Below the pieces are notes generated by a model that saw only the letters and a program-made list of their open reading frames with translations, did not search any database and was not told where the DNA came from. From contig JANMLW010000083.1 in NCBI GenBank assembly GCA_031372765.1, forward strand, positions 1 through 14,119: DNA of 14,119 nt, written 5' to 3'. This stretch comes from JADCCX01 sp031372765 (GTDB lineage Bacteria; Pseudomonadota; Alphaproteobacteria; Rhizobiales; Beijerinckiaceae). Shown piece after piece: positions 1-6,302 of this stretch. Made by a program: the position numbers and the translations under genes. Position 1 is the stretch's first letter; every line of letters starts with the position of its first letter.

Positions 1-285
1 CTGGAGGCTATCCAAAAGCCGCCTGGCAGCAACCAAGAAGGCCCCTTTACAGATATCAACAGGTGGGGTCTGTGGCTCCGGCTTAGGGGGCACCATGAGT
101 TCCTCAAGGACGCCGTGATCCACACCTACAGACAGACCTGCGCAAGCCGGTTGACGCAAGCGGGGGTGGATTTGGTGAAGATAAAGGAATGGATGGGTCA
201 CAAGGCAATTCAGACAACGCTGATCTACGCCCACCTGAGCCTAAAGAGCATGGCTGAGGTGGCTGAGGTACTGGAGAGAAGATAA
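1..285 (+). CDS. Tyrosine recombinase (phage/island integrase), C-terminal part
   Basis: The reading frame is open from the first base and ends in TAA at 283-285; the N-terminus lies off the window. The last ~55 residues carry the C-terminal catalytic signature of tyrosine recombinases: HTYR (H-x-x-R box, from base 121), then MGH (the second conserved His, ~bases 193-201) and LIYAHLS, whose Tyr (bases 226-228) is the expected nucleophile. These enzymes cut and rejoin att sites to insert or excise phages and genomic islands. The gene ends only 6 bp from the CCA end of a tRNA-Leu gene and ~210 bp from a tRNA-Leu 3' fragment, a typical setting for an island integrase. All visible catalytic residues are present, so this end looks intact; whether the whole gene is complete cannot be seen. 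The family is confident; the exact element type is unknown. Confidence 0.88.
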   Translation: MEAIQKPPGSNQEGPFTDINRWGLWLRLRGHHEFLKDAVIHTYRQTCASRLTQAGVDLVKIKEWMGHKAIQTTLIYAHLSLKSMAEVAEVLERR

Positions 286-291
286 GAGTGG

Positions 292-376
292 TGGTGGCCC
301 CTCCGGGGGTCGAACCCGGACGCCCAGAGGCCCAGCATTTTAAGTGCTGTGCGTCTACCAATTTCGCCAAGGGGCC
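292..376 (-). tRNA. tRNA-Leu (anticodon UAA)
   Basis: Read on the minus strand, a perfect 7-bp acceptor stem is formed by GGCCCCT (376-370) and AGGGGCC (302-296), followed by discriminator A and an encoded CCA (294-292). The D-arm has AATTGGTAGAC. The anticodon loop CTTAAAA within stem CAGCA/TGCTG gives anticodon TAA. A long variable arm marks it as a class II (Leu) tRNA, and the T-arm is CCGGG-TTCGACC-CCCGG. Length is 85 nt including CCA. It lies between the integrase gene and the tRNA-Leu(UAG) fragment, so it may be carried by the integrated element, or it may itself be the attachment site of the element to its left. Confidence 0.93.
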
Positions 377-395
377 GCCACAGGCTCTTTTAACT

Positions 396-444
396 GGTGA
401 CAGCGCTGGTGACAACCACCCCATTATACACAAGCGCGGTGACA
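396..444 (+). repeat. Three GGTGACA direct repeats
   Basis: The heptamer GGTGACA occurs at 396-402, 408-414 and 438-444, with start-to-start spacings of 12 and 30 bp. The first two are part of a longer match, CTGGTGACA. They sit between the tRNA-Leu gene and the tRNA fragment and surround the tRNA's candidate -10 box. Spaced short direct repeats beside an att site are typical of integrase arm-type binding sites; a repressor operator is the alternative. The repeat is seen; its role is inferred. Confidence 0.5.
423..428 (-). promoter_or_regulatory. Candidate -10 box of the tRNA-Leu(UAA) promoter
   Basis: On the minus strand there is a perfect TATAAT hexamer about 47 bp upstream of the tRNA 5' end, leaving a predicted leader of roughly 40 nt. 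No good TTGACA-like -35 is seen 16-18 bp upstream. The -10 match is seen directly; promoter function is inference. Confidence 0.45.
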
Positions 445-494
445 CAGTATATTCCAATAACCCTCTGAAATCCTTAAATAAACTCCTAAAGGCA

Positions 495-554
495 AAGGAC
501 TTAGAATCCTTCGGTGGCAACACCATGCGGGTTTGATTCCCGCTGTCCGCACCA
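495..554 (+). pseudogene. 3' fragment of tRNA-Leu (UAG), probable att scar
   Basis: The 3' part of a leucine tRNA is recognisable: anticodon stem AAGGA/TCCTT around loop CTTAGAA (anticodon TAG at 502-504), a class II variable arm (512-526), T-arm GCGGG-TTTGATT-CCCGC, acceptor 3' strand TGTCCGC, discriminator A and CCA (552-554). The matching 5' acceptor strand GCGGACA and any D-arm are absent upstream, so it cannot make a tRNA. Position 56 of the T-loop, normally C, is T, consistent with decay. Elements that integrate into a tRNA 3' end leave such a fragment at their distal end, so this marks the right boundary of an element extending leftward. Confidence 0.8.
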
Positions 555-617
555 TATTTCCCCCTCACGCACCCTTGATATGCCGTGATCTTTGAGGCAA
601 AGACATTTTATGACTAC

Positions 618-693
618 AGGAGCTTAGCTCAGCTGGTAGAGCGTCGGTCTCCAAAAACGAAGGTCGTGGGTTCGAACCCCCCAGCTCCTGCCA
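618..693 (+). tRNA. tRNA-Trp (anticodon CCA)
   Basis: There is a perfect acceptor stem AGGAGCT/AGCTCCT, discriminator G, encoded CCA, D-arm GCTC-AGCTGGTA-GAGC and anticodon loop CTCCAAA. Its position just ahead of secE-nusG is the familiar one in alphaproteobacteria. Two stem pairs are imperfect: the anticodon stem TCGGT/AACGA has a G-A opposition (30:40) and the T-stem GTGGG/CCCCC has a T-C opposition. Confidence 0.93.
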
Positions 694-758
694 ATCATCC
701 GCCATATCATCCCACTACGGTTGCATCTGAAAATCGGCCATTTCTGTAAAGCCATGGT

Positions 759-787
759 TTGACGCCCCGCCAAAAACCCGCTATCGC
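759..787 (+). promoter_or_regulatory. Candidate sigma-70 promoter for secE-nusG
   Basis: TTGACG (759-764) is separated by 17 bp from TATCGC (782-787), about 90 bp ahead of secE. The -35 is good and the -10 is weak. secE-nusG may also be read through from the tRNA-Trp promoter, since no terminator is seen after the tRNA. Confidence 0.35.
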
Positions 788-876
788 CATTTTCAATCCA
801 ACACAGCGTTAAATTCTCCTACTGCCAGACGGCGGAACGAGGGCTCTCGCTTCAAAACCTGACGATCGGCGCTCCC

Positions 877-1074
877 ATGGCGAAGTTCAATCCATTCCAG
901 TTCCTGCAGGAGGTTCGCTCCGAGACCAACAAGGTCACGTGGCCAACCCGCAAGGAAGTAATGATCACCACAGCCATGGTTTTCGTGCTGGTCATCGTCG
1001 CCTCCATCTTTTTCACCTTGGCTGATCAGGTCATCCGTATCATGCTCACCTATGTTCTCGGCATTGGCCGCTGA
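877..1074 (+). CDS. secE: Preprotein translocase subunit SecE
   Basis: This 65-residue single-spanning SecE of the short alphaproteobacterial form stabilises SecY in the SecYEG protein-export channel of the inner membrane. The conserved N-terminal amphipathic segment reads FNPFQFLQEVRSETNKVTWP (residues 4-23), with the family hallmark KVTWPTRKE, followed by one membrane segment (~residues 29-57). The start at 877 gives the expected family length; no strong ribosome binding site precedes it. It lies between tRNA-Trp and nusG (25-bp gap), the classical order, so it is probably co-transcribed with nusG. Confidence 0.95.
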   Translation: MAKFNPFQFLQEVRSETNKVTWPTRKEVMITTAMVFVLVIVASIFFTLADQVIRIMLTYVLGIGR

Positions 1075-1099
1075 TTGACCCGACAGGAATTCATCTCCC

Positions 1100-1639
1100 A
1101 TGGCTAAACGCTGGTATATCGTTCATGCGTTCTCGAATTTCGAGAACAAGGTGGCGCAATCTTTGAAAGAGCAGGCAAACCTGCGCAATCTTTCGCATCT
1201 GTTTGACGAAATCCTCGTGCCTTCCGAGGAAGTGGCTGAAATCCGCAAGGGTCGCCGCATCATGGTCGATCGCAAGCTCTATCCGGGCTATGTGCTGGTG
1301 AATGTGGACCTGACCGACGAGGCCTATCACCTGATCAAGAACACACCCAAGGTCACGGGCTTTCTGGGCGCCGACAAGTCCAAACCCGTGCCGATTTCGA
1401 CGGCAGAAGCCGAGCGCATCAAGGGCCAGGTGGTCGAAGCCGGTGAGAACAAGAAGAAGCCGATGATCCTGTTCGAGATCGGTGAGCAGGTGAAGGTGGC
1501 CGATGGCCCGTTCGCCTCTTTCAACGGTGTCGTGGAAGACGTCGACGACGCCAAGCAGCGCCTCAAGGTGGCCGTTTCGATCTTTGGTCGTGCCACGCCG
1601 GTGGAGCTGGAATACAGTCAGGTCGAGAAGCTGTCCTGA
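1100..1639 (+). CDS. nusG: Transcription termination/antitermination factor NusG
   Basis: A full-length 179-residue NusG binds RNA polymerase to suppress pausing and links it to Rho or to the leading ribosome. The N-terminal NGN domain begins RWYIVHAFSNFE (residues 4-15) and includes YPGYVLVN (61-68). The C-terminal KOW domain reads GEQVKVADGPFASFNGVV (128-145) and ends at VEKLS. An AGGA ribosome binding site lies 13 bp before the ATG. It follows secE closely. Unusually, rplK does not follow; the next gene on this strand starts 128 bp later and encodes an unrelated rhodanese-like protein. Confidence 0.97.
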   Translation: MAKRWYIVHAFSNFENKVAQSLKEQANLRNLSHLFDEILVPSEEVAEIRKGRRIMVDRKLYPGYVLVNVDLTDEAYHLIKNTPKVTGFLGADKSKPVPISTAEAERIKGQVVEAGENKKKPMILFEIGEQVKVADGPFASFNGVVEDVDDAKQRLKVAVSIFGRATPVELEYSQVEKLS

Positions 1640-1669
1640 AGGTGAATCTGTCCTGAGGTTTTGTATGCT

Positions 1670-1695
1670 CCTTTGCTTGCAAGGCAAACCAAAGG
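1670..1695 (+). other. Imperfect hairpin downstream of nusG
   Basis: CCTTTG (1670-1675) pairs with CAAAGG (1690-1695), and an inner TTGC/GCAA stem encloses an AAG loop. No T-run follows, so it is not a canonical intrinsic terminator. It may be a weak or Rho-assisted stop, or an mRNA 3' stabiliser, for secE-nusG. Confidence 0.3.
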
Positions 1696-1767
1696 GGATA
1701 TCGGCAGGATTAACGCTAACACGCGCCTTGACTGGCTGAGATGCCCGCTTTGCCTTAGGCAAGGCTG

Positions 1768-2412
1768 ATGATTGCTGTTGCAAGAAAAACAGTCCTGTTG
1801 CCAGCCTTGCTGATTGTCATGCTGACAATGGCCATTGGCTCTGGTGTGCTTGCGGGTATGCCATTCTTGCATTGGAGCAAGGCTGATGTCTTTGATGCCC
1901 ATACAGGCTATCGCATTGCCAGCTTCCGCGCCGAGTTACCATCCGCAGTATCAGGCGGCTCACTGGTCGACATAGATGCGCTGGAAGCGATGATAGCGCA
2001 GGACAAACCACTGCTCATTGACGTGGTCAGCGCTGGAACCTCCCTGTCGGAATGGTTCCGCGATTGGCTACGGGGCCACCCGCCTGAGCGCAAGCAGATT
2101 GCTGGCTCAATTTGGCTCCCCCGCCTCGGGGAAGGAAAACTGAGCCAACAAGAGGCTGGGGATCAGAAGCGCCAGTTGCTGATCCTGACCACTGGGTCTC
2201 TGGATCAGCCGATGGTGTTCTATTGCCTGTCCAACTGCTGGGTATCGTGGAATGCCGCCCGCCGTGCAGTGTCATTCGGCTTTCGCAAGGTGTTCTGGTA
2301 TCGTGACGGCATAGAGGTGTGGCTGGATGCCGGGCTACCGGTGCAGGATGCACCACACAGTCCAATCAAACTTCCACAGCATACAATACCGTCCAGAGCT
2401 TCGACAAAATAG
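1768..2412 (+). CDS. Secreted rhodanese-like protein of the PQQ-associated C-x3-C-W family
   Basis: This 214-residue protein has an N-terminal signal or anchor (basic MIAVARK, hydrophobic to ~residue 30). A HTGYRIASFRAELP segment (45-58) and a rhodanese-like fold follow, with LLIDVVSA (82-89), IAGSIWLPRLGEG (111-123) and FYCLSNCWVSWNAARRAV (151-168). The CxxxCW-SWNA motif, with C153 in the rhodanese active-loop position and C157-W158, is diagnostic of the family described as PQQ-dependent catabolism-associated. Those proteins usually sit beside quinoprotein dehydrogenases; none is seen here, so the partner is unknown. A periplasmic thiol or sulfur role is inference. The start is preceded by AAGG at short spacing; ATG 1819 is an alternative but would cut the signal. 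It converges with the kinase gene, leaving 11 bp between stop codons. Confidence 0.8.
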   Translation: MIAVARKTVLLPALLIVMLTMAIGSGVLAGMPFLHWSKADVFDAHTGYRIASFRAELPSAVSGGSLVDIDALEAMIAQDKPLLIDVVSAGTSLSEWFRDWLRGHPPERKQIAGSIWLPRLGEGKLSQQEAGDQKRQLLILTTGSLDQPMVFYCLSNCWVSWNAARRAVSFGFRKVFWYRDGIEVWLDAGLPVQDAPHSPIKLPQHTIPSRASTK

Positions 2413-2423
2413 CTGAAGCTGCA

Positions 2424-3401
2424 CTACCCCATGGCCTTCAGTACGTCAGCACGATGCGGCAATGGCGCAACCGCGCCATAACCGGTTGTGGAGAGAGCCG
2501 CTGCAACCACGGCGTAAGAAGCTGCCTGAAACGGATCAAGACACCGTAGCCATTCAGCCAGAAACGCACCGTCGAAACAGTCCCCTGCTCCGGTTGCATC
2601 CATAGCATTGACGGTGATGGACGGGACACGGCGCCGCTCCGAAGGCGTTGCCACCAACGCCCCGTCCTTGCCAAGCGTCATGGCCACAACCTTGCACCCA
2701 CCGGCAAGATAATGATCGACGATGGCATCTGGCTCGGCAAGACCCGTCAACTGCCGTGCATCGTCCAATCCGGGCAAGGCAATATCCGCCATGCACATGG
2801 CGGCCCCTGTCACAGCCTGGGCCCGCACCAGAGGCCAAAGGCGCAAGCGCAAATTGGTGTCATAGGACACGGTAACACCTGCCTCGCGGGCTGCGGCGAT
2901 GGCGGCAAATACCATGTCGCAGGCTGATGCCGATATAGCCTGGCTGATACCCGAGACATGGATGATCTTCGCCGAACGGATCATCGCGAGCGGCAGATCG
3001 GATGGTGTCATGCGGGCGGCTGCAGACCCCGCGCGCAAATAGGAAAATTCGTGGCCATCAACCCCGTGACTGACAAAATACACCCCGGTATGGGCCGTAT
3101 CGTCCTGCTTGACGCCCGATACGTCGATGTTTTCCGCTTGCCAGAGCTTTAGGAAAGACGTGCCGAAACTGTCCTTGCCAACAGCTGATATATAACCGAC
3201 CGATGCGCCTGAGCGCGCAGCGGCAATCGCTGCGTTGGATGTGTCGCCCCCGAAACCAAACAGGTAGTGCGGATCATCCGCCTGCGTCTGATTGAACTCG
3301 ATCATCGGCTCCCCGATGCACAGGATGTCAGGTGATCTTGAATGGGACATTGTCGGATTGGACATGGACTGAACGGCTTGCATTGGAAACTTGGCTACCA
3401 T
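2424..3401 (-). CDS. kdgK: PfkB-family sugar kinase, probably 2-keto-3-deoxygluconate kinase
   Basis: This carbohydrate kinase of the ribokinase/PfkB family phosphorylates its sugar with ATP in the cytoplasm. Visible signatures are DILCIGEPMIEF at the start of the fold (25-36), GGDTSNAA (51-58), DTNLRLRLW (181-189) and the PfkB signature 2 DATGAGDCFDGAF (268-280), whose Asp in GAGD is the catalytic base. The D-x-N-x-R-x-x-LW segment is typical of KDG kinases, which make KDPG for the Entner-Doudoroff pathway; another ketose specificity cannot be excluded. The start is uncertain: residues before ~22 are not part of the fold, and ATGs at 3365 and 3350 are alternatives, none with a convincing ribosome binding site. 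It is the last gene of the leftward cluster, 26 bp after the histidine kinase. Confidence 0.8.
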   Translation of the reverse strand: MVAKFPMQAVQSMSNPTMSHSRSPDILCIGEPMIEFNQTQADDPHYLFGFGGDTSNAAIAAARSGASVGYISAVGKDSFGTSFLKLWQAENIDVSGVKQDDTAHTGVYFVSHGVDGHEFSYLRAGSAAARMTPSDLPLAMIRSAKIIHVSGISQAISASACDMVFAAIAAAREAGVTVSYDTNLRLRLWPLVRAQAVTGAAMCMADIALPGLDDARQLTGLAEPDAIVDHYLAGGCKVVAMTLGKDGALVATPSERRRVPSITVNAMDATGAGDCFDGAFLAEWLRCLDPFQAASYAVVAAALSTTGYGAVAPLPHRADVLKAMG

Positions 3402-3427
3402 TCATCATACCATTAGGAAGATCAATA

Positions 3428-4849
3428 TCAGATCTTCTTCTTTGGCAGAAATATCCGGAATGACGCGCCAGTGCCGGAAGGTTCAAGCCTGATGTCACCG
3501 CCCTGCGCACGGGCGAGATCAGCCGCTATAGCCAGACCAAGTCCCGTTCCACCCGGCCTGCTTGATCCATGGAAGGCATCAAAGAGCTTTTGCCGGATAC
3601 TCTGGGGAATACCGGGGCCGGAATCGTTGATCCCGATTGTCCAGCCAGCTGTTTCAGCTGTCGCGGAGACACAAAGGGAATGCTGCATGCCCGCTTCAGG
3701 CGGATCATTCTCCATGGCCTGCAACGCATTGCGTATCAGGTTCATGATGATGCGGAACAGATGCTCAGGGTCCCCGTCCACGCGCAGATCCTCGGGAACC
3801 TGATTGAGCCAGACAACCGCGTGATTGTCGATCAGGCCTGCCACATCGCGGGCTTCCTCCATCAGATCATGCAGATGAACCGCAACGATGCGTGGCGGGC
3901 GCTCATCGGCACGACCATAAGCCAGCGTTGACTGGCAGAAGGCGATAGCCCGGTCCAGCGTCTGTACCAGCTTGGGTGCGAAGCGCTGCACGGTGGGATC
4001 CTGCACACCACCCAGGCGATCCGAAATCAATTGCGCCGATGACAACATGTTGCGCAGATCATGGTTGATCTTGCTGACGGCCAGTCCAAGGGCTGCCAGA
4101 TGCTCCTTTTGTTTGAGCTGCTGCGAAAGCGCCTGCTGCATACCGGCGACGGCGGTTTCCGCCACGCCGATCTCATCCGTACGCCCCGAAGGCTGCATCA
4201 ACCGCGTCTGATCATCCGGCCGCTCGGCAAAACGGGTGATGCTCGTCGTCAGACGCTCCACTGGCCGCACAATGACGCGTTTGAGCGCAAAGAAAACCAA
4301 CGCCGCCGTAACGGCTGAAATGAACAATGAGAGCGCCAGGATGTTGCTGGCAAACCGCCACATCGCATCCCGCAGCGGCTTTTCCAGGATGACGATCTCG
4401 ACGAATTCACCTTCCATAGCCGCGGGGCCGATAACACCAAGCGCATTCTGCCCGCTACCCAGCATGGTCCTGAAACTGGCGACAATGCTGCTGACAGCGC
4501 TGTTGGCACGCATGTCCGTCATGCTGCTAACAACGGGCGGCATTTCATTCACGGCCAGCAGGCGACGCGTGCCCTTGATGCGTAACGCTATCGTTTCAGC
4601 CCCCACGCTCATGAGCAGATCCTTGACCAACGGCTCAGGCAACGCGTCGTCAGGGGCCGCCTCAAGCACCAGCGCGGCGGTGCGGGCAGCGGCCAATCGG
4701 TCATTCAGCCAGCTGTTGCGAAAATTGGCTATGGAAGGCACGAAAATCAGCACCTCCGCCAGCATGACAAACAGGATGGTCAGCACCAGCAGGCGCGATG
4801 AAAGACCGAAGCCCTTCCAGAAACCGGCGGTTTTCAAGCTGCTGTTCAA
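3428..4849 (-). CDS. Orphan membrane sensor histidine kinase (HAMP, HisKA, HATPase)
   Basis: This 473-residue sensor kinase should autophosphorylate on His and pass phosphate to a response regulator, which is not encoded in this window. TM1 is at ~18-40, followed by a periplasmic sensor region (~42-165) with no recognisable fold, and TM2 at ~168-189. The HAMP linker (190-245) leads to the H-box INHDLRN with H263, the N-box LIRNALQAM (N374), G1 DSGPGI (409-414), F-box LFDAF (422-426) and G2 GGTGLGLAI (433-441). The first possible start is TTG at 4849, one codon after the TGA of the upstream flavoprotein and in the same frame; the only SD-like sequence, GGTGAT, overlaps that stop, implying translational coupling. 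The next in-frame ATG would destroy TM1. The signal sensed is unknown. Confidence 0.9.
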   Translation of the reverse strand: MNSSLKTAGFWKGFGLSSRLLVLTILFVMLAEVLIFVPSIANFRNSWLNDRLAAARTAALVLEAAPDDALPEPLVKDLLMSVGAETIALRIKGTRRLLAVNEMPPVVSSMTDMRANSAVSSIVASFRTMLGSGQNALGVIGPAAMEGEFVEIVILEKPLRDAMWRFASNILALSLFISAVTAALVFFALKRVIVRPVERLTTSITRFAERPDDQTRLMQPSGRTDEIGVAETAVAGMQQALSQQLKQKEHLAALGLAVSKINHDLRNMLSSAQLISDRLGGVQDPTVQRFAPKLVQTLDRAIAFCQSTLAYGRADERPPRIVAVHLHDLMEEARDVAGLIDNHAVVWLNQVPEDLRVDGDPEHLFRIIMNLIRNALQAMENDPPEAGMQHSLCVSATAETAGWTIGINDSGPGIPQSIRQKLFDAFHGSSRPGGTGLGLAIAADLARAQGGDIRLEPSGTGASFRIFLPKKKI

Positions 4850-4852
4850 ATA

Positions 4853-6277
4853 TCACCCGAAAAAGCGCATGAAGCGCAAGACACGTTGCAGCCATGGGCT
4901 GCGCAACTGTGGCAACAGGAAGGCAGTAGCCGCCCGTTTCGATACCTCGGACAAGGTTGGATAGGGAAACACAATGCCCGTCATGGCCGAGACTTTCAGC
5001 TTGTTGGCCATGGCCAGGGTCCAGGGCGTGATCAATTCCCCAGCGTGCAGGCCGACAATGGTCACACCCAGAATGCGGCCCTTGCGGTCAACCATCACCT
5101 TGATGAAACCATCTGTGCGCTTTTCCGACTGGGCGCGATCATTCTCTGCAAAGGGCCAGCGCAGGGCGCGGACACCATGGCCCGTCTTGTGGGCATCGGT
5201 CTCTGACAAGCCGATTGTGGCAATTTCCGGATCGCAGAATGTCACGCGCGGGATGAGCGCATCGCTGGCTTTCACAGGCAGGCGAAACAGCGCGTGTCGC
5301 AATACCAGACCGGCGTGATAATTGGCGCGGTGCGTGAACTGCGGCGCGCCAATCACATCGCCAATGGCATAGACCCTGCGGTTGGAAGTGCGCAGGCTCG
5401 TATCCACCTTGATGCCCTTGGCATCGTGCGTCACCCCGGCAGCCTCGAGATTCAAAGAGCCGGTAGACGGCTTGCGGCCTGTGGCCACCAATATATGCGT
5501 GCACTCGATGATCTGCTCTCCGGCAGGTTCAGCGACATGAACCTTGAGGCGCTCGCCCGAACCAGAAACCCCGGCGATACTGCTGCCGATGCGGAAGATC
5601 ACGCCATCCGCTTCCAATGCCTTGCGCACCACCCGTGCTGCATCAGGATCTTCCCGGATCAGCACACCGGCAGGGTCGATCAAAACGACCTGCGAGCCCA
5701 GTCGCGCATGGGCCTGCGCCATCTCGATACCAATGGGGCCGGCCCCGATGATGACGAGCCGATTGGGTTTGCGGTTGAGGTCAAACAGGCTCTCGTTGGT
5801 CAGATAAGCCACCTTATCGAGGCCGGGAATGGCGGGAACGGCAGGTATTGAGCCGGTGGCGATGATAAACCGCCGGGCCGTTATGCGTTGCTCTCCGACA
5901 GCAATGGTCTTGCGATCGATAAAGCGTGCCTCGCCCTTGATCACGGTGGCACCAAGGGCCCGGAAGCGATGTTCGCTATCATTGGGGGCAATCGCCGCAA
6001 TGACAGAATGCACGTGGGCATGGACGCGGTTGAAGTTGGGCTTGATCTCTACCGGCGCAAAACCGAAGGCCTCAGCCGCGCGCATGCTGGAGGCGTGTCT
6101 GGCAGCGGCGATCAAGGCCTTGGAAGGCACGCAGCCAACGTTGAGGCAATCACCGCCCATATCCGCCCGCTCGATCAGCACGACGGGCACTTTCATCATG
6201 GCCGCTGCTGCTGCGACGGATAATCCACCCGAGCCAGCGCCAATCACGCAAACATCGGTCTTGATCACATCAGGCAA
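4853..6277 (-). CDS. Mercuric-reductase-like FAD/NAD(P) disulfide oxidoreductase
   Basis: This 474-residue class I pyridine nucleotide-disulfide oxidoreductase has FAD-binding GAGSGG (13-18), the redox-active pair GGDCLNVGCVPSK (C44, C49), ATG (140-142), NAD(P)-binding IIGAGPIGIE (177-186) and FAD-contacting YAIGD (303-307). The C-terminal dimerisation domain has FPYPTLSE (437-444), where dihydrolipoamide dehydrogenases have HPT-x-SE; the His is Tyr here, as in the MerA-like branch. The N-terminal HMA domain and C-terminal Cys pair of true MerA are missing, so mercury reduction is doubtful and the substrate is unknown. The tail (460-474) is hydrophobic and basic and could touch the membrane. 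The start is TTG at 6277 with a GAGGA site about 7 bp upstream. TVP38-like genes are common neighbours of this family, as here. Confidence 0.85.
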   Translation of the reverse strand: MPDVIKTDVCVIGAGSGGLSVAAAAAMMKVPVVLIERADMGGDCLNVGCVPSKALIAAARHASSMRAAEAFGFAPVEIKPNFNRVHAHVHSVIAAIAPNDSEHRFRALGATVIKGEARFIDRKTIAVGEQRITARRFIIATGSIPAVPAIPGLDKVAYLTNESLFDLNRKPNRLVIIGAGPIGIEMAQAHARLGSQVVLIDPAGVLIREDPDAARVVRKALEADGVIFRIGSSIAGVSGSGERLKVHVAEPAGEQIIECTHILVATGRKPSTGSLNLEAAGVTHDAKGIKVDTSLRTSNRRVYAIGDVIGAPQFTHRANYHAGLVLRHALFRLPVKASDALIPRVTFCDPEIATIGLSETDAHKTGHGVRALRWPFAENDRAQSEKRTDGFIKVMVDRKGRILGVTIVGLHAGELITPWTLAMANKLKVSAMTGIVFPYPTLSEVSKRAATAFLLPQLRSPWLQRVLRFMRFFG

Positions 6278-6302
6278 GGCATATCCTCAGGATTCACAGT
6301 CA

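Noticed and set aside
396..444. GGTGACA repeats as a CRISPR array
   Set aside because: Units are only 7 bp with irregular 12- and 30-bp spacing and no cas gene is present.
288..536. Short open frame over the tRNA-Leu gene and the tRNA fragment
   Set aside because: It is made of tRNA sequence and a spacer with repeats, not a protein.
4236..4964. A 242-codon plus-strand open frame opposite the histidine kinase
   Set aside because: Antisense to a gene with clear kinase motifs, Ser/Arg-rich translation, no ribosome binding site.
4853..6277. Calling the flavoprotein a true mercuric reductase or mer operon member
   Set aside because: There is no N-terminal metal-binding domain, no C-terminal Cys pair, and no merR, merT or merP nearby.
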